DNA of 64,000 nucleotides, from positions 39,326-103,325 of the forward strand of contig NZ_JAFBDR010000015.1 of NCBI RefSeq assembly GCF_016908325.1, read 5' to 3'. The notes under the pieces were generated by a model. The model was not told the origin of the DNA, did no database searches, and worked only from the letters and a program-made list of their open reading frames with translations. This document shows positions 37,400 through 46,658 of the stretch, piece by piece. The stretch comes from Aquibacillus albus. Its GTDB lineage: Bacteria; Bacillota; Bacilli; Bacillales; Amphibacillaceae. Within the stretch, counting starts at the first letter, position 1. Every line of letters starts with the position of its first letter. The translations under genes and the position numbers were made by a program.

Positions 37400-37666
37400 A
37401 TGAATTATAGTTACCCTATTGATGAAACGTGGTCAAAACAGGAAATCATTGATGTAGTCAATTTTTTTTCCATGGTCGAAAAGGCATATGAGGCTGGTGT
37501 GAACAAAGATGATTTGTTACTCTCTTACACGAGGTTTAAACAAATCGTTCCTTCCAAAAGCGAAGAAAAGCAGTTATGTGGAAAATTCGAAAAAGAATCG
37601 GGATATTCTTGTTACCGGACAGTTAAAAAAGCTAAAGAAGTGGACCAGCCAAAGGTTAGAATGTAG
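37400..37666 (+). CDS. yktA: UPF0223 protein YktA
   Basis: 88 residues, helical. [18 protein letters not shown] and the [14 protein letters not shown] stretch match the UPF0223 family; function unknown. ATG after AAGGAGGACGTAAGC. Convergent with yktB as in B. subtilis. Confidence 0.93.
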   Translation: MNYSYPIDETWSKQEIIDVVNFFSMVEKAYEAGVNKDDLLLSYTRFKQIVPSKSEEKQLCGKFEKESGYSCYRTVKKAKEVDQPKVRM

Positions 37667-37683
37667 TTTTATTAAGGAAATGA

Positions 37684-37724
37684 AAAAAGGAGAGCAGGGA
37701 ACCGTAATTCTGCTCTCCTTTTAT
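37684..37724. terminator. Bidirectional terminator, yktA and yktB
   Basis: AAAAAGGAGAGCAG pairs with CTGCTCTCCTTTT around GGAACCGTAATT. Confidence 0.88.
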
Positions 37725-37728
37725 TATT

Positions 37729-38352
37729 CTAATTATCGTTTGCATTTAAAGCCAACTGATAATAAGGAATTAGCTGGTCAATTGTTTCTTTTGTAAAAGA
37801 TAAGAAAGCTTGTCCATCTTCAAGCATACTATCTGAGGCAGCAACATGTTTACCAACTAAGAATTCAGCTTTTTTTACATCACGAAAACGCTCTATATTG
37901 GTTTGGGATAATTCTGTAATTGGAATAGAATCTTTCTTTGTGTGGTCAAGTGAAACGACAAAATCCTCTGGTAATTTTTTTAATGCTTCATATTCTTCTA
38001 ATAATTGCTTGGCAATTACTGACTTGTTAGGAAGTTCATAAATTAATGCAAGCCAAATAAATACGTGGTCATCAAACAGACCAACTTGAAAATGGGGATG
38101 TTTTTTATAGCCACGCTTGTTATTGGCTATAGCAAGCCAAGTATCTTTTGGAGGGTTCACTGAGCGTCTTGCATGCTTTGCTATATGTAAATACATTTCG
38201 TTTCCTAACTTCATGGATAAATACTCTGCTAGATCAGTACCAATATCTTGGAATTTTGGTTGAATTCTTTCGCGTATCGCTTCCATCCTTTCATCAAGAC
38301 CATCTATCATAAAAGTTTCAAAATCTTGTTTAGTAAAGCCGTCAAACGCCAT
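37729..38352 (-). CDS. yktB: UPF0637 protein YktB
   Basis: 207 residues, soluble. GFTKQDFETFMIDGLDERM at the N-terminus and HFQVGLFDDHVFIWLALIYE in the middle are family hallmarks. Function unknown. ATG after AAAGGTGTGATTATTTCAA. Divergent from suhB. Confidence 0.93.
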   Translation of the reverse strand: MAFDGFTKQDFETFMIDGLDERMEAIRERIQPKFQDIGTDLAEYLSMKLGNEMYLHIAKHARRSVNPPKDTWLAIANNKRGYKKHPHFQVGLFDDHVFIWLALIYELPNKSVIAKQLLEEYEALKKLPEDFVVSLDHTKKDSIPITELSQTNIERFRDVKKAEFLVGKHVAASDSMLEDGQAFLSFTKETIDQLIPYYQLALNANDN

Positions 38353-38541
38353 TTGAAATAATCACACCTTTCATTCCTATATACAACGATTTTTTCTTAT
38401 TTTATCACAAGACATTAGGAATTAAAAAAGATGCAGCTATCCCAAAATGATATGTTTGCAAACACTCTTTAGAGAAACTATGTGCATATTATATATTTTT
38501 TTGTTAAGATGTATGAAAACTAACCATTTGGAGGATAAGGT

Positions 38542-39348
38542 ATGAATGAGCAGGAGAGAAAAAGGGTTTACGAACAAGCTAAAGATTGGATTTTAGATGC
38601 TGGTGCACATATAAGAAATGTTATTGATGAGCCCTTATACATAGATACCAAATCAAACCCTAATGATTTAGTCACTCAAATGGATCGCGACACGGAAAGG
38701 TTTTTTGCCGATAAGATTAACCAGCATTATCCGGAGCATCATCTATTTAGTGAAGAAGGATTTGGTGAAGAATTAGATTCATTACAAGGAACTGTGTGGA
38801 TAGTAGATCCAATAGATGGAACGATGAATTTTGTCCATCAAAAAAAGCATTTTGCTATTTCTATTGGAATTTATTTCGATGGAGTAGGAGAAATTGGTCT
38901 CATCTATAATGTAATGGAAGATGAGCTTTATCACGCAATAAGAGGAAAAGGCGCATATAAAAATGATAAAAAGTTACCTCAGTTGGAACCAGAACTAAGT
39001 TTAGAGAAGTCCATTTTAATTCTTAATGGTTTTTGGGCTTGTGAAAACAACAGGATAAATGAAAGAAAAGTACAAGCATTAATTAAGAAAGTAAGGGGAA
39101 CAAGGTCTTATGGATCTGCTGCACTTGAATTTGCCTATGTAGCTGAAGGAATAGCAGATGCCTACTTAACGATGAAACTAGCTCCTTGGGATTATGCTGC
39201 TGGAGTTATTTTGGTAGAAGAGGTAGGAGGAATTACAACACAAGCAAATGGAAAAACGTTAGATTTACTTAGCAATTCTACTATCCTTAGCTGTAATCAA
39301 ACAATTCAAGAACAATTAGTAAATGATTACATTGAACTGAAAGAATAA
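38542..39348 (+). CDS. suhB: Inositol-1-monophosphatase family phosphatase
   Basis: 268 residues, lithium-sensitive phosphatase fold. Metal ligands: FSEEGFG (Glu71/Glu72), VDPIDGTMNF (Asp89, Ile, Asp92) and WDYAAGVILVEEVGG at about 216. Matches B. subtilis YktC, which dephosphorylates inositol monophosphate in vitro and possibly fructose bisphosphate or PAP in vivo. ATG after TTGGAGGATAAGGT. Confidence 0.93.
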   Translation: MNEQERKRVYEQAKDWILDAGAHIRNVIDEPLYIDTKSNPNDLVTQMDRDTERFFADKINQHYPEHHLFSEEGFGEELDSLQGTVWIVDPIDGTMNFVHQKKHFAISIGIYFDGVGEIGLIYNVMEDELYHAIRGKGAYKNDKKLPQLEPELSLEKSILILNGFWACENNRINERKVQALIKKVRGTRSYGSAALEFAYVAEGIADAYLTMKLAPWDYAAGVILVEEVGGITTQANGKTLDLLSNSTILSCNQTIQEQLVNDYIELKE

Positions 39349-39376
39349 TTTTTTCCAAATACGATCAAGCGTTCAT

Positions 39377-39410
39377 AATAAAACGGTCTGATTAGCAGAC
39401 CGTTTTATTA
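39377..39410. terminator. Bidirectional terminator, suhB and ylaF
   Basis: AATAAAACGGTCTG pairs with CAGACCGTTTTATT around ATTAG. The ylaF stop lies inside its edge. Confidence 0.88.
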
Positions 39411-39602
39411 TGACATGTTGCTTTCTCCGTGCCTGGCTTGTTTTCTTTTCAAAGATAAGCCAACACCCATTATTAAAAATCCGATTACGATAAACAGAAA
39501 AGCTAACCACCCATTTCGATAAGCAATAGAGATACCGACGGATGAGAAGGAAGCGATGACTAAAAATGCTAAGATTAACTTGGAAAATTGAATGGATTGC
39601 AT
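39408..39602 (-). CDS. ylaF: YlaF-like small membrane protein (DUF5325)
   Basis: 64 residues from ATG 39602 (GAGGTGAAACCA upstream), the frame being open to 39677. Two membrane segments (about 7-26 and 29-48) and a basic tail KRKQARHGE. Size, topology and position before ylaH match YlaF. Function unknown. In B. subtilis typA separates ylaF and ylaH; it is not here. Confidence 0.8.
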   Translation of the reverse strand: MQSIQFSKLILAFLVIASFSSVGISIAYRNGWLAFLFIVIGFLIMGVGLSLKRKQARHGESNMS

Positions 39603-39886
39603 TGGTTTCACCTCATTAATAGTATGCTTGTTTTGATAAACATTGTAAAGGAAAACTAACATGTTTATTATGGCCAATTACGCTAGCAACCAGATAAAAC
39701 ATTTAGTATGATAGGTAAGGATGGTAGAAAGTATAAGAAATCTTCGACAGTTTTTTTAAAAATGAGACGAAAGTCAAGTTTTTCTATGCACGATTAGAAA
39801 TGATAAGGTTGTAAAATAAAACTAAAGCTTTACCATTTGGACTTACACTCCAGAGCTTAAGTTTTGCTAATGTAGGGGGGATACAG
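39603..39886. other. ylaF-ylaH intergenic region
   Basis: About 285 bases. AAAACTAAAGCTTT (39818-39831) and AGAGCTTAAGTTTT (39853-39866) form an imperfect 12/14-bp hairpin just before the ylaH ribosome site (TAGGGGGGATACAG), possibly a leader structure. No gene seen. Confidence 0.4.
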
Positions 39887-40264
39887 ATGGAGAATCAAGG
39901 TGTTATGAATGTTCCTGGCGATCTTTGGCCTGTTGCTAATTATTTTATGCAAGACCTTGGAACTACAGTCGATTTTAATAACCCAGACGATGTTGCAATC
40001 CTGACAAAAGGATTTTTTTACTTATATTTGACCATTGTCTTTTTTACAATATTGGCTTACAAGTTTGGTTTTGCAAAAAAACTTCCGCCACTAAAGTCAA
40101 CCATTGTTTATATAGTGTTAATCATTGGAACCTTTTTCCTTACACTTATATTCGGATTGAACCTTCCTGTGGCTGAAAGCCTAATAGTAATTGCAGCTAT
40201 ATTAGGTATATATCGTTTAAGACTGCATCGAGAACGAAAAATGAAAAATAGTGAATCTGTTTAA
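39887..40264 (+). CDS. ylaH: YlaH-like membrane protein
   Basis: 125 residues: a soluble N-terminal part of about 40 residues, then three membrane helices (about 44-65, 75-95, 98-115), ending in a basic tail. Position and topology match YlaH; function unknown. Its stop is followed at once by a GAGGCTGTCCC-type terminator. Confidence 0.82.
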   Translation: MENQGVMNVPGDLWPVANYFMQDLGTTVDFNNPDDVAILTKGFFYLYLTIVFFTILAYKFGFAKKLPPLKSTIVYIVLIIGTFFLTLIFGLNLPVAESLIVIAAILGIYRLRLHRERKMKNSESV

Positions 40265-40308
40265 TGAAAAGAGGCTGTCCCGAAAGCAAAGGGTCAGCCT
40301 CTTTTCAT
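40264..40308. terminator. GAGGCTGTCCC-type terminator, ylaH and ylaI
   Basis: AATGAAAAGAGGCTG pairs with CAGCCTCTTTTCAT; loop TCCCGAAAGCAAAGGGT nearly equals that of the hairpin at 24.63 kb. Confidence 0.88.
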
Positions 40309-40512
40309 CTATATTAAATTATCATTCTTTTTTTCCTCTTTATAAAGCTTGAAATTACCTGTTGCTATTCGCTTTTTTGTATTTTCACCAATACGTTCGT
40401 CACAAGTAGGACACAGGTACATATGAATTCTTCTGTTTCTTAATCGCTTTGCTTGTAAAGAGTCGCTGTCTATCTTTTCTATGCTATCACAAATCGTACA
40501 TTTTACTCGCAT
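40309..40512 (-). CDS. ylaI: YlaI-like zinc-binding protein (DUF2197)
   Basis: 67 residues. Two CxxC pairs, VKCTIC (Cys5/Cys8) and YLCPTC (about 34/37), form a zinc ribbon; the segment between is basic (KRLRNRR). Matches YlaI/DUF2197, function unknown, nucleic-acid binding plausible. ATG after AAGAGGTGAAAAA. Confidence 0.92.
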   Translation of the reverse strand: MRVKCTICDSIEKIDSDSLQAKRLRNRRIHMYLCPTCDERIGENTKKRIATGNFKLYKEEKKNDNLI

Positions 40513-40655
40513 TTTTTCACCTCTTAATTAGAGCTATCTAGTTCATTCTATCACATATTTTACTTGCCATTAAGAGGTAGAAATATAAATACCAGTTTAA
40601 TTAAAAAATATATCGGGTACTGTTTTTATAACATAGCATAGAGGAGGTTGCTATT

Positions 40656-40913
40656 ATGAAAAAACGTGTTCTTTATTCAGCAATCGGTGTAATAAGTGCT
40701 GGCACGATTACCTTGCTATTATCTGTAAAAGGAAAGAGAGAAGAACTCTTACACAAGATAGACAGCTTTAAAGAAAAAGTGAACAAAGCAGACTCCCGAT
40801 TACCAATTGAAGAAGCTGGAATTCCAGAAAAGGACAGCCTAGAAAATGCCAGGATGGTAGCAGAGGGTTCACAATTTGGAGTAAGATACTACCAGCGAGA
40901 AAAAAATAAGTAA
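40656..40913 (+). CDS. Small membrane-anchored protein of unknown family
   Basis: 85 residues: one membrane segment (about 6-24), then a charged helical region with alternating Lys/Glu, resembling YtxH-type proteins only in layout. Strong ribosome site GAGGAGGTTGCTATT. Lies between ylaI and ylaJ where B. subtilis has no such gene to my knowledge. Ends at a long hairpin. Confidence 0.7.
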   Translation: MKKRVLYSAIGVISAGTITLLLSVKGKREELLHKIDSFKEKVNKADSRLPIEEAGIPEKDSLENARMVAEGSQFGVRYYQREKNK

Positions 40914-40917
40914 AATA

Positions 40918-40994
40918 TAATGAAGCTGTCTCAAAAGACATAGGCTCTCTTAACTACGAGATGTGAAAGACAGAACCTTATGAGACAGCTCCAT
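40918..40994. terminator. Long imperfect hairpin, bidirectional terminator
   Basis: AATGAAGCTGTCTCA pairs with TGAGACAGCTCCATT across about 45 bases that contain a second AAAGACA/TGTGAAAGAC motif. Related in wording (GCTGTC...GACAGC) to the GAGGCTGTCCC family. Confidence 0.7.
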
Positions 40995-40996
40995 TT

Positions 40997-41587
40997 CTAT
41001 TGATTGAGTTTATGTTTGGATTGTTCATCTTGAATTTCGTCTAATTGTTCTTCTTCTTGTTCAGAAACTGAACCTTTGTTTTGATCTTCATCTGTTGGTG
41101 GGTTTTCATCTAATGGCAATTCAGGCATATATCTACCTACAATCTCTGATAATTCATAAACAAATCCCTGAATTGGTTGTCCTTGTTGAATTTTGTTTGC
41201 AATATCTCTAATTCGTTCTGCGCCATCGGCATCAGCAACTACAATTGCCGTTTTACCATAAGGGTCTTCATGTAGTGCTTCTGTTACTGCATACTTTATC
41301 GTACCAACTCTAGACCTATCAAGTTCTTTGTCAACATCAATTCCAACAACAGCATATGGCCCAGCAACTACTGAATTTGCTCCATTCACATTTGGCACTT
41401 CACTCGCAAGATTTGCTAAATGTTTTGCAATTTCTTGATTTGAGTATTCTTTTCGTTCAACAGGATCGGAATTCTTAACATGGATAAGTTCTTCGCGATC
41501 TTCCTGTCCTATTTCGTTTTCTTCTTGTTGACAAGCAACTAAGACTAGGGATAAGCACATAATTGAAAACAGAGAATGTTTAAACAA
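40997..41587 (-). CDS. ylaJ: YlaJ, YhcN/YlaJ-family sporulation lipoprotein
   Basis: 196 residues. Lipobox LVAC, acidic linker, then the conserved YhcN/YlaJ domain: NGANSVVAGPYAVVGIDVD, a beta-alpha core (about 65-150), and a Glu/Gln-rich tail. Spore germination or cortex-associated by family. TTG start at 41587 with AAAAGGAGGAGTGTTCA upstream. Second member of the family in this window; the one at the left edge is more divergent. Confidence 0.92.
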   Translation of the reverse strand: MFKHSLFSIMCLSLVLVACQQEENEIGQEDREELIHVKNSDPVERKEYSNQEIAKHLANLASEVPNVNGANSVVAGPYAVVGIDVDKELDRSRVGTIKYAVTEALHEDPYGKTAIVVADADGAERIRDIANKIQQGQPIQGFVYELSEIVGRYMPELPLDENPPTDEDQNKGSVSEQEEEQLDEIQDEQSKHKLNQ

Positions 41588-41756
41588 TGAACACTCCTCC
41601 TTTTATACTTTCTGGTCAAGTCCGTATATGTTTACGAGGTTATTTTTCGTTGATTAAAGAAACTTTATACATTGAATCAGTGATAATAAGAAAATTGGGC
41701 AGCATCAAGTCTTTGTTCAGTGTTAATATTTAAGCTTCTTGGATATAGGATGAAAA

Positions 41757-41788
41757 AAAAGACCAACACATGATTGTGTTAGTCTTTT
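41757..41788 (-). terminator. Terminator after the 41.8-kb hypothetical gene
   Basis: AAAAGACTAACACA pairs with TGTGTTGGTCTTTT over a four-base loop on the minus strand. Confidence 0.85.
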
Positions 41789-41803
41789 GAATAGTGGGGA
41801 TCT

Positions 41804-42271
41804 TTATTCAATAATTATTTTCTTGATCCCTTTAATTGGTGCGTTTTTGTTAGAGCCATCTCCGAAATATAGATGAACTGGGCCGTCCTCTTTTAAAGGT
41901 TTGCCTTCCTTAGCAAACATTAGAAAACAGTTTTGTAATTGATCTAGCGTAATTGTATGGCCTTCCTCATTACTAGTTTGTAAACGTGCATGTTGAGCTT
42001 CCGTGCTGATTTCTGCCGTTTTTAAAAAATCTTTAATTGGCATTACATATGTATTTGTTAATATTTTTTCTCTTTCAAACTTTGCTATACTTTTATTAAC
42101 AGGAGGTTTGATAAATGTTTCCCTGTCAAACTGTTCAACCGAGTTATACTGACTGTTTACTTTTTGATCGTCAAATGCATCATCAAATAATATTTTTCTG
42201 TCATCAAATATCCATACCGTAGGATCTAATGTAATCGAATAGGATACATTACCAGTTAACTGAACAATCAT
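41804..42271 (-). CDS. Conserved-looking cytosolic protein of unknown function
   Basis: 155 residues, acidic, no signal or membrane segment. Starts with a beta-strand rich part (VQLTGNVSYSITLDPTVWIFDD), a central polar region, and ends PVHLYFGDGSNKNAPIKGIKKI, a strand-loop-strand. Clean gene: AAAGGATG site before the ATG and a terminator after the stop. It occupies the place where B. subtilis has phoH (ylaK) to glsA. I do not recognise the family. Confidence 0.8.
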   Translation of the reverse strand: MIVQLTGNVSYSITLDPTVWIFDDRKILFDDAFDDQKVNSQYNSVEQFDRETFIKPPVNKSIAKFEREKILTNTYVMPIKDFLKTAEISTEAQHARLQTSNEEGHTITLDQLQNCFLMFAKEGKPLKEDGPVHLYFGDGSNKNAPIKGIKKIIIE

Positions 42272-42472
42272 TGTTTACCATCCTTTTTAAAAAATCAATT
42301 CTTACCTAGAATAGCAGACCTTATTAATTTTTTCAGCATTTTTACTATAATAAACTAGATGAATTCATATTTAATTATATTTTATCCAATGTATTATGGT
42401 TTCTTACCTTGCATTTTTTAGCTATAAACGCTAATATAAATACAGAAAGTAGTTTTAACGGAGGGGATTATT

Positions 42473-42757
42473 TTGATACCTGATGTGGCTGTGAATAATC
42501 AAGAAAAGGCCTATGCCCTTCTAAAGGCTGATGCAGATAAAATCTTAAAACTTATCAAAGTTCAAATGGACAACTTAACGATGCCTCAATGCCCTTTATA
42601 TGAAGAGGTTTTAGATACACAAATGTTTGGATTATCAAGAGAAATCGATTTTGCCGTACGTCTTAATCTTGTATCTGAGCAGGCTGGGAAACAACTTTTA
42701 GAGAACCTTGAGAGACAACTTAACGTGTTACATGAAGCTTCTCAACAGTCATCTTAA
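42473..42757 (+). CDS. ylaN: YlaN, Fur-interacting UPF0358 protein
   Basis: 94 residues. [20 protein letters not shown] and [20 protein letters not shown] are nearly invariant in YlaN. In B. subtilis and S. aureus YlaN is needed when iron is short and binds the repressor Fur. TTG start at 42473 with GGAGGGG six bases upstream. Followed by a terminator and ftsW, the same order as in B. subtilis. Confidence 0.97.
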   Translation: MIPDVAVNNQEKAYALLKADADKILKLIKVQMDNLTMPQCPLYEEVLDTQMFGLSREIDFAVRLNLVSEQAGKQLLENLERQLNVLHEASQQSS

Positions 42758-42774
42758 ACTGTCTCCATTTCATT

Positions 42775-42808
42775 AAAGCCTTTGCCAGTTGGCAAGGTTT
42801 TTTTATTA
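42775..42808 (+). terminator. Intrinsic terminator after ylaN
   Basis: AAGCCTTTGCC pairs with GGCAAGGTTTTTTT around AGTT. Confidence 0.8.
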
Positions 42809-42940
42809 CTTCCATACTAATGGGAAGGAAGACCTCGGTAATAAGTGTTAGAAAAAACGGTGGTTTGATGGAGCGATTTATCAATATGGAAAATAGATAC
42901 CAGTTACTTTCAACTAAAATACATAATAAGGAGTAATAAA

Positions 42941-44134
42941 ATGAAACAAAAATGGAAATCGTTTGATTTTACCCTGGCTATTATTCCGTTACTCCTTCCT
43001 GCCTTTGGTATTGTTATGATTTATAGTGCGAGCATGGTGGTGGCTGTTGTTACCTATGATGTTCCAAGCAACTATTTTATGATGAAACAATTACAATGGT
43101 ATATTTTGGGATTATTAGGCTTCTTTTTTTGTAGCTTCTTTTCTTATCATAGATATCAGGACATAATGAAATTCATCATTTTCAGTATGATCATCCTATT
43201 ACTTCTTGTTCTTTTAGTTGGAGAGGAAGTAAATAATGCCCAATCATGGATTAAAGTTGGACCTTTTCGTTTTCAACCAGCCGAGTTTGTTAAATTAGGT
43301 TTAATTTTGTATTTGGCATCCATCTATTCCAAAAAACAAAGTTATATCTTTGACTTTACCAAAGCCGTGCTACCTCCTTTGATTTTAACAGGATTATTAT
43401 TAGCTTTAATCGTGTTACAGCCAGATTTAGGTACAGCTGCAATCATTTTTCTTATCGCTTGTTCTGTCATATTTAGCTCAGGAATTAAGTTCCGCCACCT
43501 TTCTTTCTTGGTCATGACGGGAATGTTATTAATTATTCTGGTTGCAACTCAAATGATTACGGATGAACGTTTGGAAAGATTCACAGGTGCATATCAACCA
43601 TTTGAAGACCCGGAAGATAGTGGTTATCATCTTATTCAGTCTTATTTAGCAATAGGCACAGGGGGATGGACAGGGCAAGGTCTAGGACAAGGTGTACAAA
43701 AATTAGGATATTTAACAGAGCCTCATACCGACTTTATTATGGCAGTAATTGCAGAGGAACTAGGATTTATTGGCGTTTTTATAGTAATAGGATTTCTTGC
43801 TATTATTGTTCTTAGAGGACTATATATTTCAAATCGGTGTAAAGATAGTTTTGGTTCCTTATTAGCCATTGGTATTTCTTCTATGGTAGGCATACAGGTT
43901 TTTATTAATTTAGGAGCAATTAGCGGCATTCTACCAATTACGGGAGTACCATTGCCTTTTATTAGCTATGGAGGTTCCTCTTTATTTATTCTCATGTTAT
44001 CGATGGGAATTTTAAACAATATTGCTAGAAAAGTAAAAGTTAACGAATTAAGGAGATTTGAAAAAGAACGTCCAGATGACGAAATAGTGGATGATATTGC
44101 GGGAATGAGAAATAGGAAGTCTTGGTCTAATTAA
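42941..44134 (+). CDS. ftsW: Cell-division peptidoglycan polymerase FtsW
   Basis: SEDS-family glycosyltransferase that polymerises lipid II at the septum together with a class B PBP. 397 residues, ten membrane helices. Diagnostic stretches: IYSAS near 27, AQSWIKVGPFRFQPAEF, LQPDLGTAAIIF with the catalytic Asp, and GVPLPFISYGGSSL near the end. In B. subtilis pycA follows; here a terminator and ctaA follow. Confidence 0.97.
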   Translation: MKQKWKSFDFTLAIIPLLLPAFGIVMIYSASMVVAVVTYDVPSNYFMMKQLQWYILGLLGFFFCSFFSYHRYQDIMKFIIFSMIILLLLVLLVGEEVNNAQSWIKVGPFRFQPAEFVKLGLILYLASIYSKKQSYIFDFTKAVLPPLILTGLLLALIVLQPDLGTAAIIFLIACSVIFSSGIKFRHLSFLVMTGMLLIILVATQMITDERLERFTGAYQPFEDPEDSGYHLIQSYLAIGTGGWTGQGLGQGVQKLGYLTEPHTDFIMAVIAEELGFIGVFIVIGFLAIIVLRGLYISNRCKDSFGSLLAIGISSMVGIQVFINLGAISGILPITGVPLPFISYGGSSLFILMLSMGILNNIARKVKVNELRRFEKERPDDEIVDDIAGMRNRKSWSN

Positions 44135-44135
44135 A

Positions 44136-44192
44136 ATAGCTGACTCGATTGTAAGGAAATGGTGGTCCTTACTCTCGAATCAGCTATTTTTA
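44136..44192. terminator. Bidirectional terminator, ftsW and ctaA
   Basis: AATAGCTGACTCGA and TCGAATCAGCTATTTTT pair, continued by GTAAGGA/TCCTTAC; long stem with T-run. Confidence 0.88.
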
Positions 44193-44216
44193 CTTTGTAA
44201 AACTTACCAAAGTAGT

Positions 44217-45122
44217 TCAACTTTTCTTTCTCTCAAAGGCCGCACTTCTTGAACAAAGAAGTATAAAATAACATAGTAAGCCAAAATAGACGGTAATCAC
44301 TAGTGCGTGAAACAGGGCAATCACTAAATTAACGAATGTAAAGATAATTAATGCTCCGAAGATAACCTGTGCAACCATTAAAGTCGTTGCTGTTCCCCAA
44401 CCCAAGTACATCACACGGCTGTTCGGATAATCTTTACGAATTTTAAAAAACAAATAGACTGTCCATATGAAGGCGATACCTGCTGCAAAGCGATGGCCCA
44501 TTTGTACCCACTGACCTAAGTGCATATCAAAAGAAAAGGGGGTATTATTATCACAAAAAGGCCAACTTCCACATGCTAAACTAGAATCGATGTGTCTTAC
44601 GAGGGCCCCTGTATAAACAACAAATAAGATGTAAACAGTTAAACTGTATAAATGTTTCCGCAACCCTTTATCAATGACTAAAGAGTCAGCATCAAATTTA
44701 TGGTCAACCTCGTAAATTAATAGCGTGAGTAAAAATACTGCAGCATATGATATTAACGAAATTCCAAAGTGTAAAGCTAGAACGAAATCTGATTGTGACC
44801 ACAAAACTGCTGCAGCACCAATCAATCCTTGTAATACAAGAAAGAAGATTGAAATAAAAGATAAAAATTTTGCTTCGCGAATATGTCCAATATACTTCCA
44901 TGAAAGAATGGATAGAACGAGAACGACAATACCTGCAATTCCAGAAACCAAACGATGGCTTAATTCAATAATTAATTGTGATGATAAAGCACCTTCACAA
45001 AATGGCCAATTTGCACCACAACCCATGCCTGAGTCTGTTTTGGTTACTAATGCTCCACCAATTAATACGAAAACCATACAAACTGTTGCGATAATAGACA
45101 ATCTTTTTAAAAATTTTATCAT
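44217..45122 (-). CDS. ctaA: Heme A synthase
   Basis: 301 residues, eight membrane helices in two homologous halves. Heme-ligand His residues in ELSHRLVSG, ALHFGIS, QMGHRFAAG and LFHALV; the extracellular Cys pairs GCGANWPFC and ACGSWPFC are present. Oxidises heme O to heme A for the oxidase encoded next to it. ATG 45122 after GAGGTGGCAAA. Divergent from ctaB across a 530-base regulatory region. Confidence 0.97.
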   Translation of the reverse strand: MIKFLKRLSIIATVCMVFVLIGGALVTKTDSGMGCGANWPFCEGALSSQLIIELSHRLVSGIAGIVVLVLSILSWKYIGHIREAKFLSFISIFFLVLQGLIGAAAVLWSQSDFVLALHFGISLISYAAVFLLTLLIYEVDHKFDADSLVIDKGLRKHLYSLTVYILFVVYTGALVRHIDSSLACGSWPFCDNNTPFSFDMHLGQWVQMGHRFAAGIAFIWTVYLFFKIRKDYPNSRVMYLGWGTATTLMVAQVIFGALIIFTFVNLVIALFHALVITVYFGLLCYFILLCSRSAAFERKKS

Positions 45123-45655
45123 TTTGCCACCTCAAGCTTAAGTGGATCTTAAATCTAGATGATCATTGTTTGTTAACAATATTATTCAAATATCAAAATT
45201 TAGATCGCTATGAATTAGGTTAAATAAATGTGCCAAGAGATATACTATCACGTTTACTAACTATTTTCACTAAAAAATATAAAAAGGGTTGCATTGTCGA
45301 CCTTTGTTTGCTAGAAATAAATAAGGGGCTTTCGAAACTGTTCTCCCCCAGAAAAGTTACGATGAAACGAGTTAAATAGTGTTTACTCATCTTATCATAA
45401 AGGCTTTTAAGCCTTTTATTTTAATTTATGAACACGTTTCACAAAATTGTCACAATATGTAATAAATTGAGTAGTAAAATAGATTGAAATGTAAATCCAT
45501 GATACAATATTGCTGACAATTGCGCCTATAACTTTTGGGAAAAATAGGTTATAAACATGATAATTTGGAAATCCTATTTTTAAAGAACATGAATCAATCC
45601 TACAAATAATAACAACTTTAGTTATGGGGGAAGAGGAAGGGGGGTAAAAATCAAG
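45123..45655. other. ctaA-ctaB divergent control region
   Basis: About 530 bases without a gene. On the minus strand ATTGTGACA (45448-45456) and TTTGTGAAA (45437-45445) repeat in tandem at 11-base spacing, close to the ResD site TTTGTGAAT reported for B. subtilis; ResD activates ctaA there. A TTAAGCCTTTTATTTTAATT block lies beside it. TTTTGGGAAAAATAGGTTAT near 45535 is a possible ctaB promoter part, unproven. Confidence 0.5.
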
Positions 45656-46591
45656 ATGGACAAGGTGGAAACAACATCAACACAAATTATTGGAAATGCT
45701 GATAGTAATAGTCGTGTAACGTTATGGTCAGATCTTAAGGCACTTTTAAAAATCGGAATCATTAATTCGAACGTATTAACCGCTTTTGCTGGTTTTTGGC
45801 TTGCACTTTACTTTACAGGTGCTTCTCTTACCAGCCATATTGATACCTTTTTTATCACGATGACAGGTACAGCATTTGTCATTGCTGGTGGATGTGTTCT
45901 TAATAATTATTATGATCGTGATATTGATCCAGTTATGAAAAGGACAATGACTAGACCTACAGTAACTGGTTCCATTCCTTTATCCTATATTTTGTTTTTA
46001 GGCATCGCTTTATCAATTGTAGGATTTGTCTTATTAATGCTTACTACAATACAAGCTGCTCTATTTGGTGTGCTTGGTTGGTTTGCGTATGTTGTTTTAT
46101 ATACGGTTTGGTCAAAACGGAGATACACGATAAATACGGTAGTCGGCAGTTTATCAGGAGCAATTCCACCTTTAATTGGATGGGCATCCATTGACCCCAA
46201 CCTCCATATCGTTGCAATCGTTCTTTTCCTAGTTATGTTCATTTGGCAAACTCCACATTTTCTTTCATTAGCAATGAAAAAATGTGAAGAGTATCGAGCT
46301 GCTGGTATTCCAATGCTACCAGTTGTGTATGGATTTTCTTTTACAAAAAGACAAATTGTAGTTTACGTAGCTTGTTTACTGCCATTGCCATTTTATTTAT
46401 TTTCATTAGGGACTTTCTTTTTGGTGATTGCTACTTTATTAAATATTGGTTGGTTATTACTAGGGGCAAAAGGATTTTTTATGAAAGATGATTTAAAGTG
46501 GGCTCATTGGATGTTTATGTATTCCTTGTGTTACTTAACTGTCTTTTTCATAATGATAATTGTCGTTACACTACCACCTGTAGTTAGTTAA
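45656..46591 (+). CDS. ctaB: Protoheme IX farnesyltransferase (heme O synthase)
   Basis: 311 residues, UbiA prenyltransferase family, nine helices. Two Asp-rich motifs: [15 protein letters not shown] near 88 and [15 protein letters not shown] near 220 with the preceding [13 protein letters not shown]. Makes heme O, substrate of CtaA. First gene of ctaBCDEFG; 67 bases to ctaC. ATG after GAAGGGGGGTAAAAATCAAG, a long gap. Confidence 0.97.
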   Translation: MDKVETTSTQIIGNADSNSRVTLWSDLKALLKIGIINSNVLTAFAGFWLALYFTGASLTSHIDTFFITMTGTAFVIAGGCVLNNYYDRDIDPVMKRTMTRPTVTGSIPLSYILFLGIALSIVGFVLLMLTTIQAALFGVLGWFAYVVLYTVWSKRRYTINTVVGSLSGAIPPLIGWASIDPNLHIVAIVLFLVMFIWQTPHFLSLAMKKCEEYRAAGIPMLPVVYGFSFTKRQIVVYVACLLPLPFYLFSLGTFFLVIATLLNIGWLLLGAKGFFMKDDLKWAHWMFMYSLCYLTVFFIMIIVVTLPPVVS

Positions 46592-46658
46592 TTTAGAGTA
46601 TATATTTATATTCTAATTGATAATATATGAAGGAACATAAAGAAAGAGAGGTATTTTC

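Noticed and set aside
45436..45456. Rex-type operator (TTGTGAA-N6-TTCACAA) between ctaA and ctaB
   Set aside because: The two half sites are in direct, not inverted, orientation, so a tandem ResD reading fits better.
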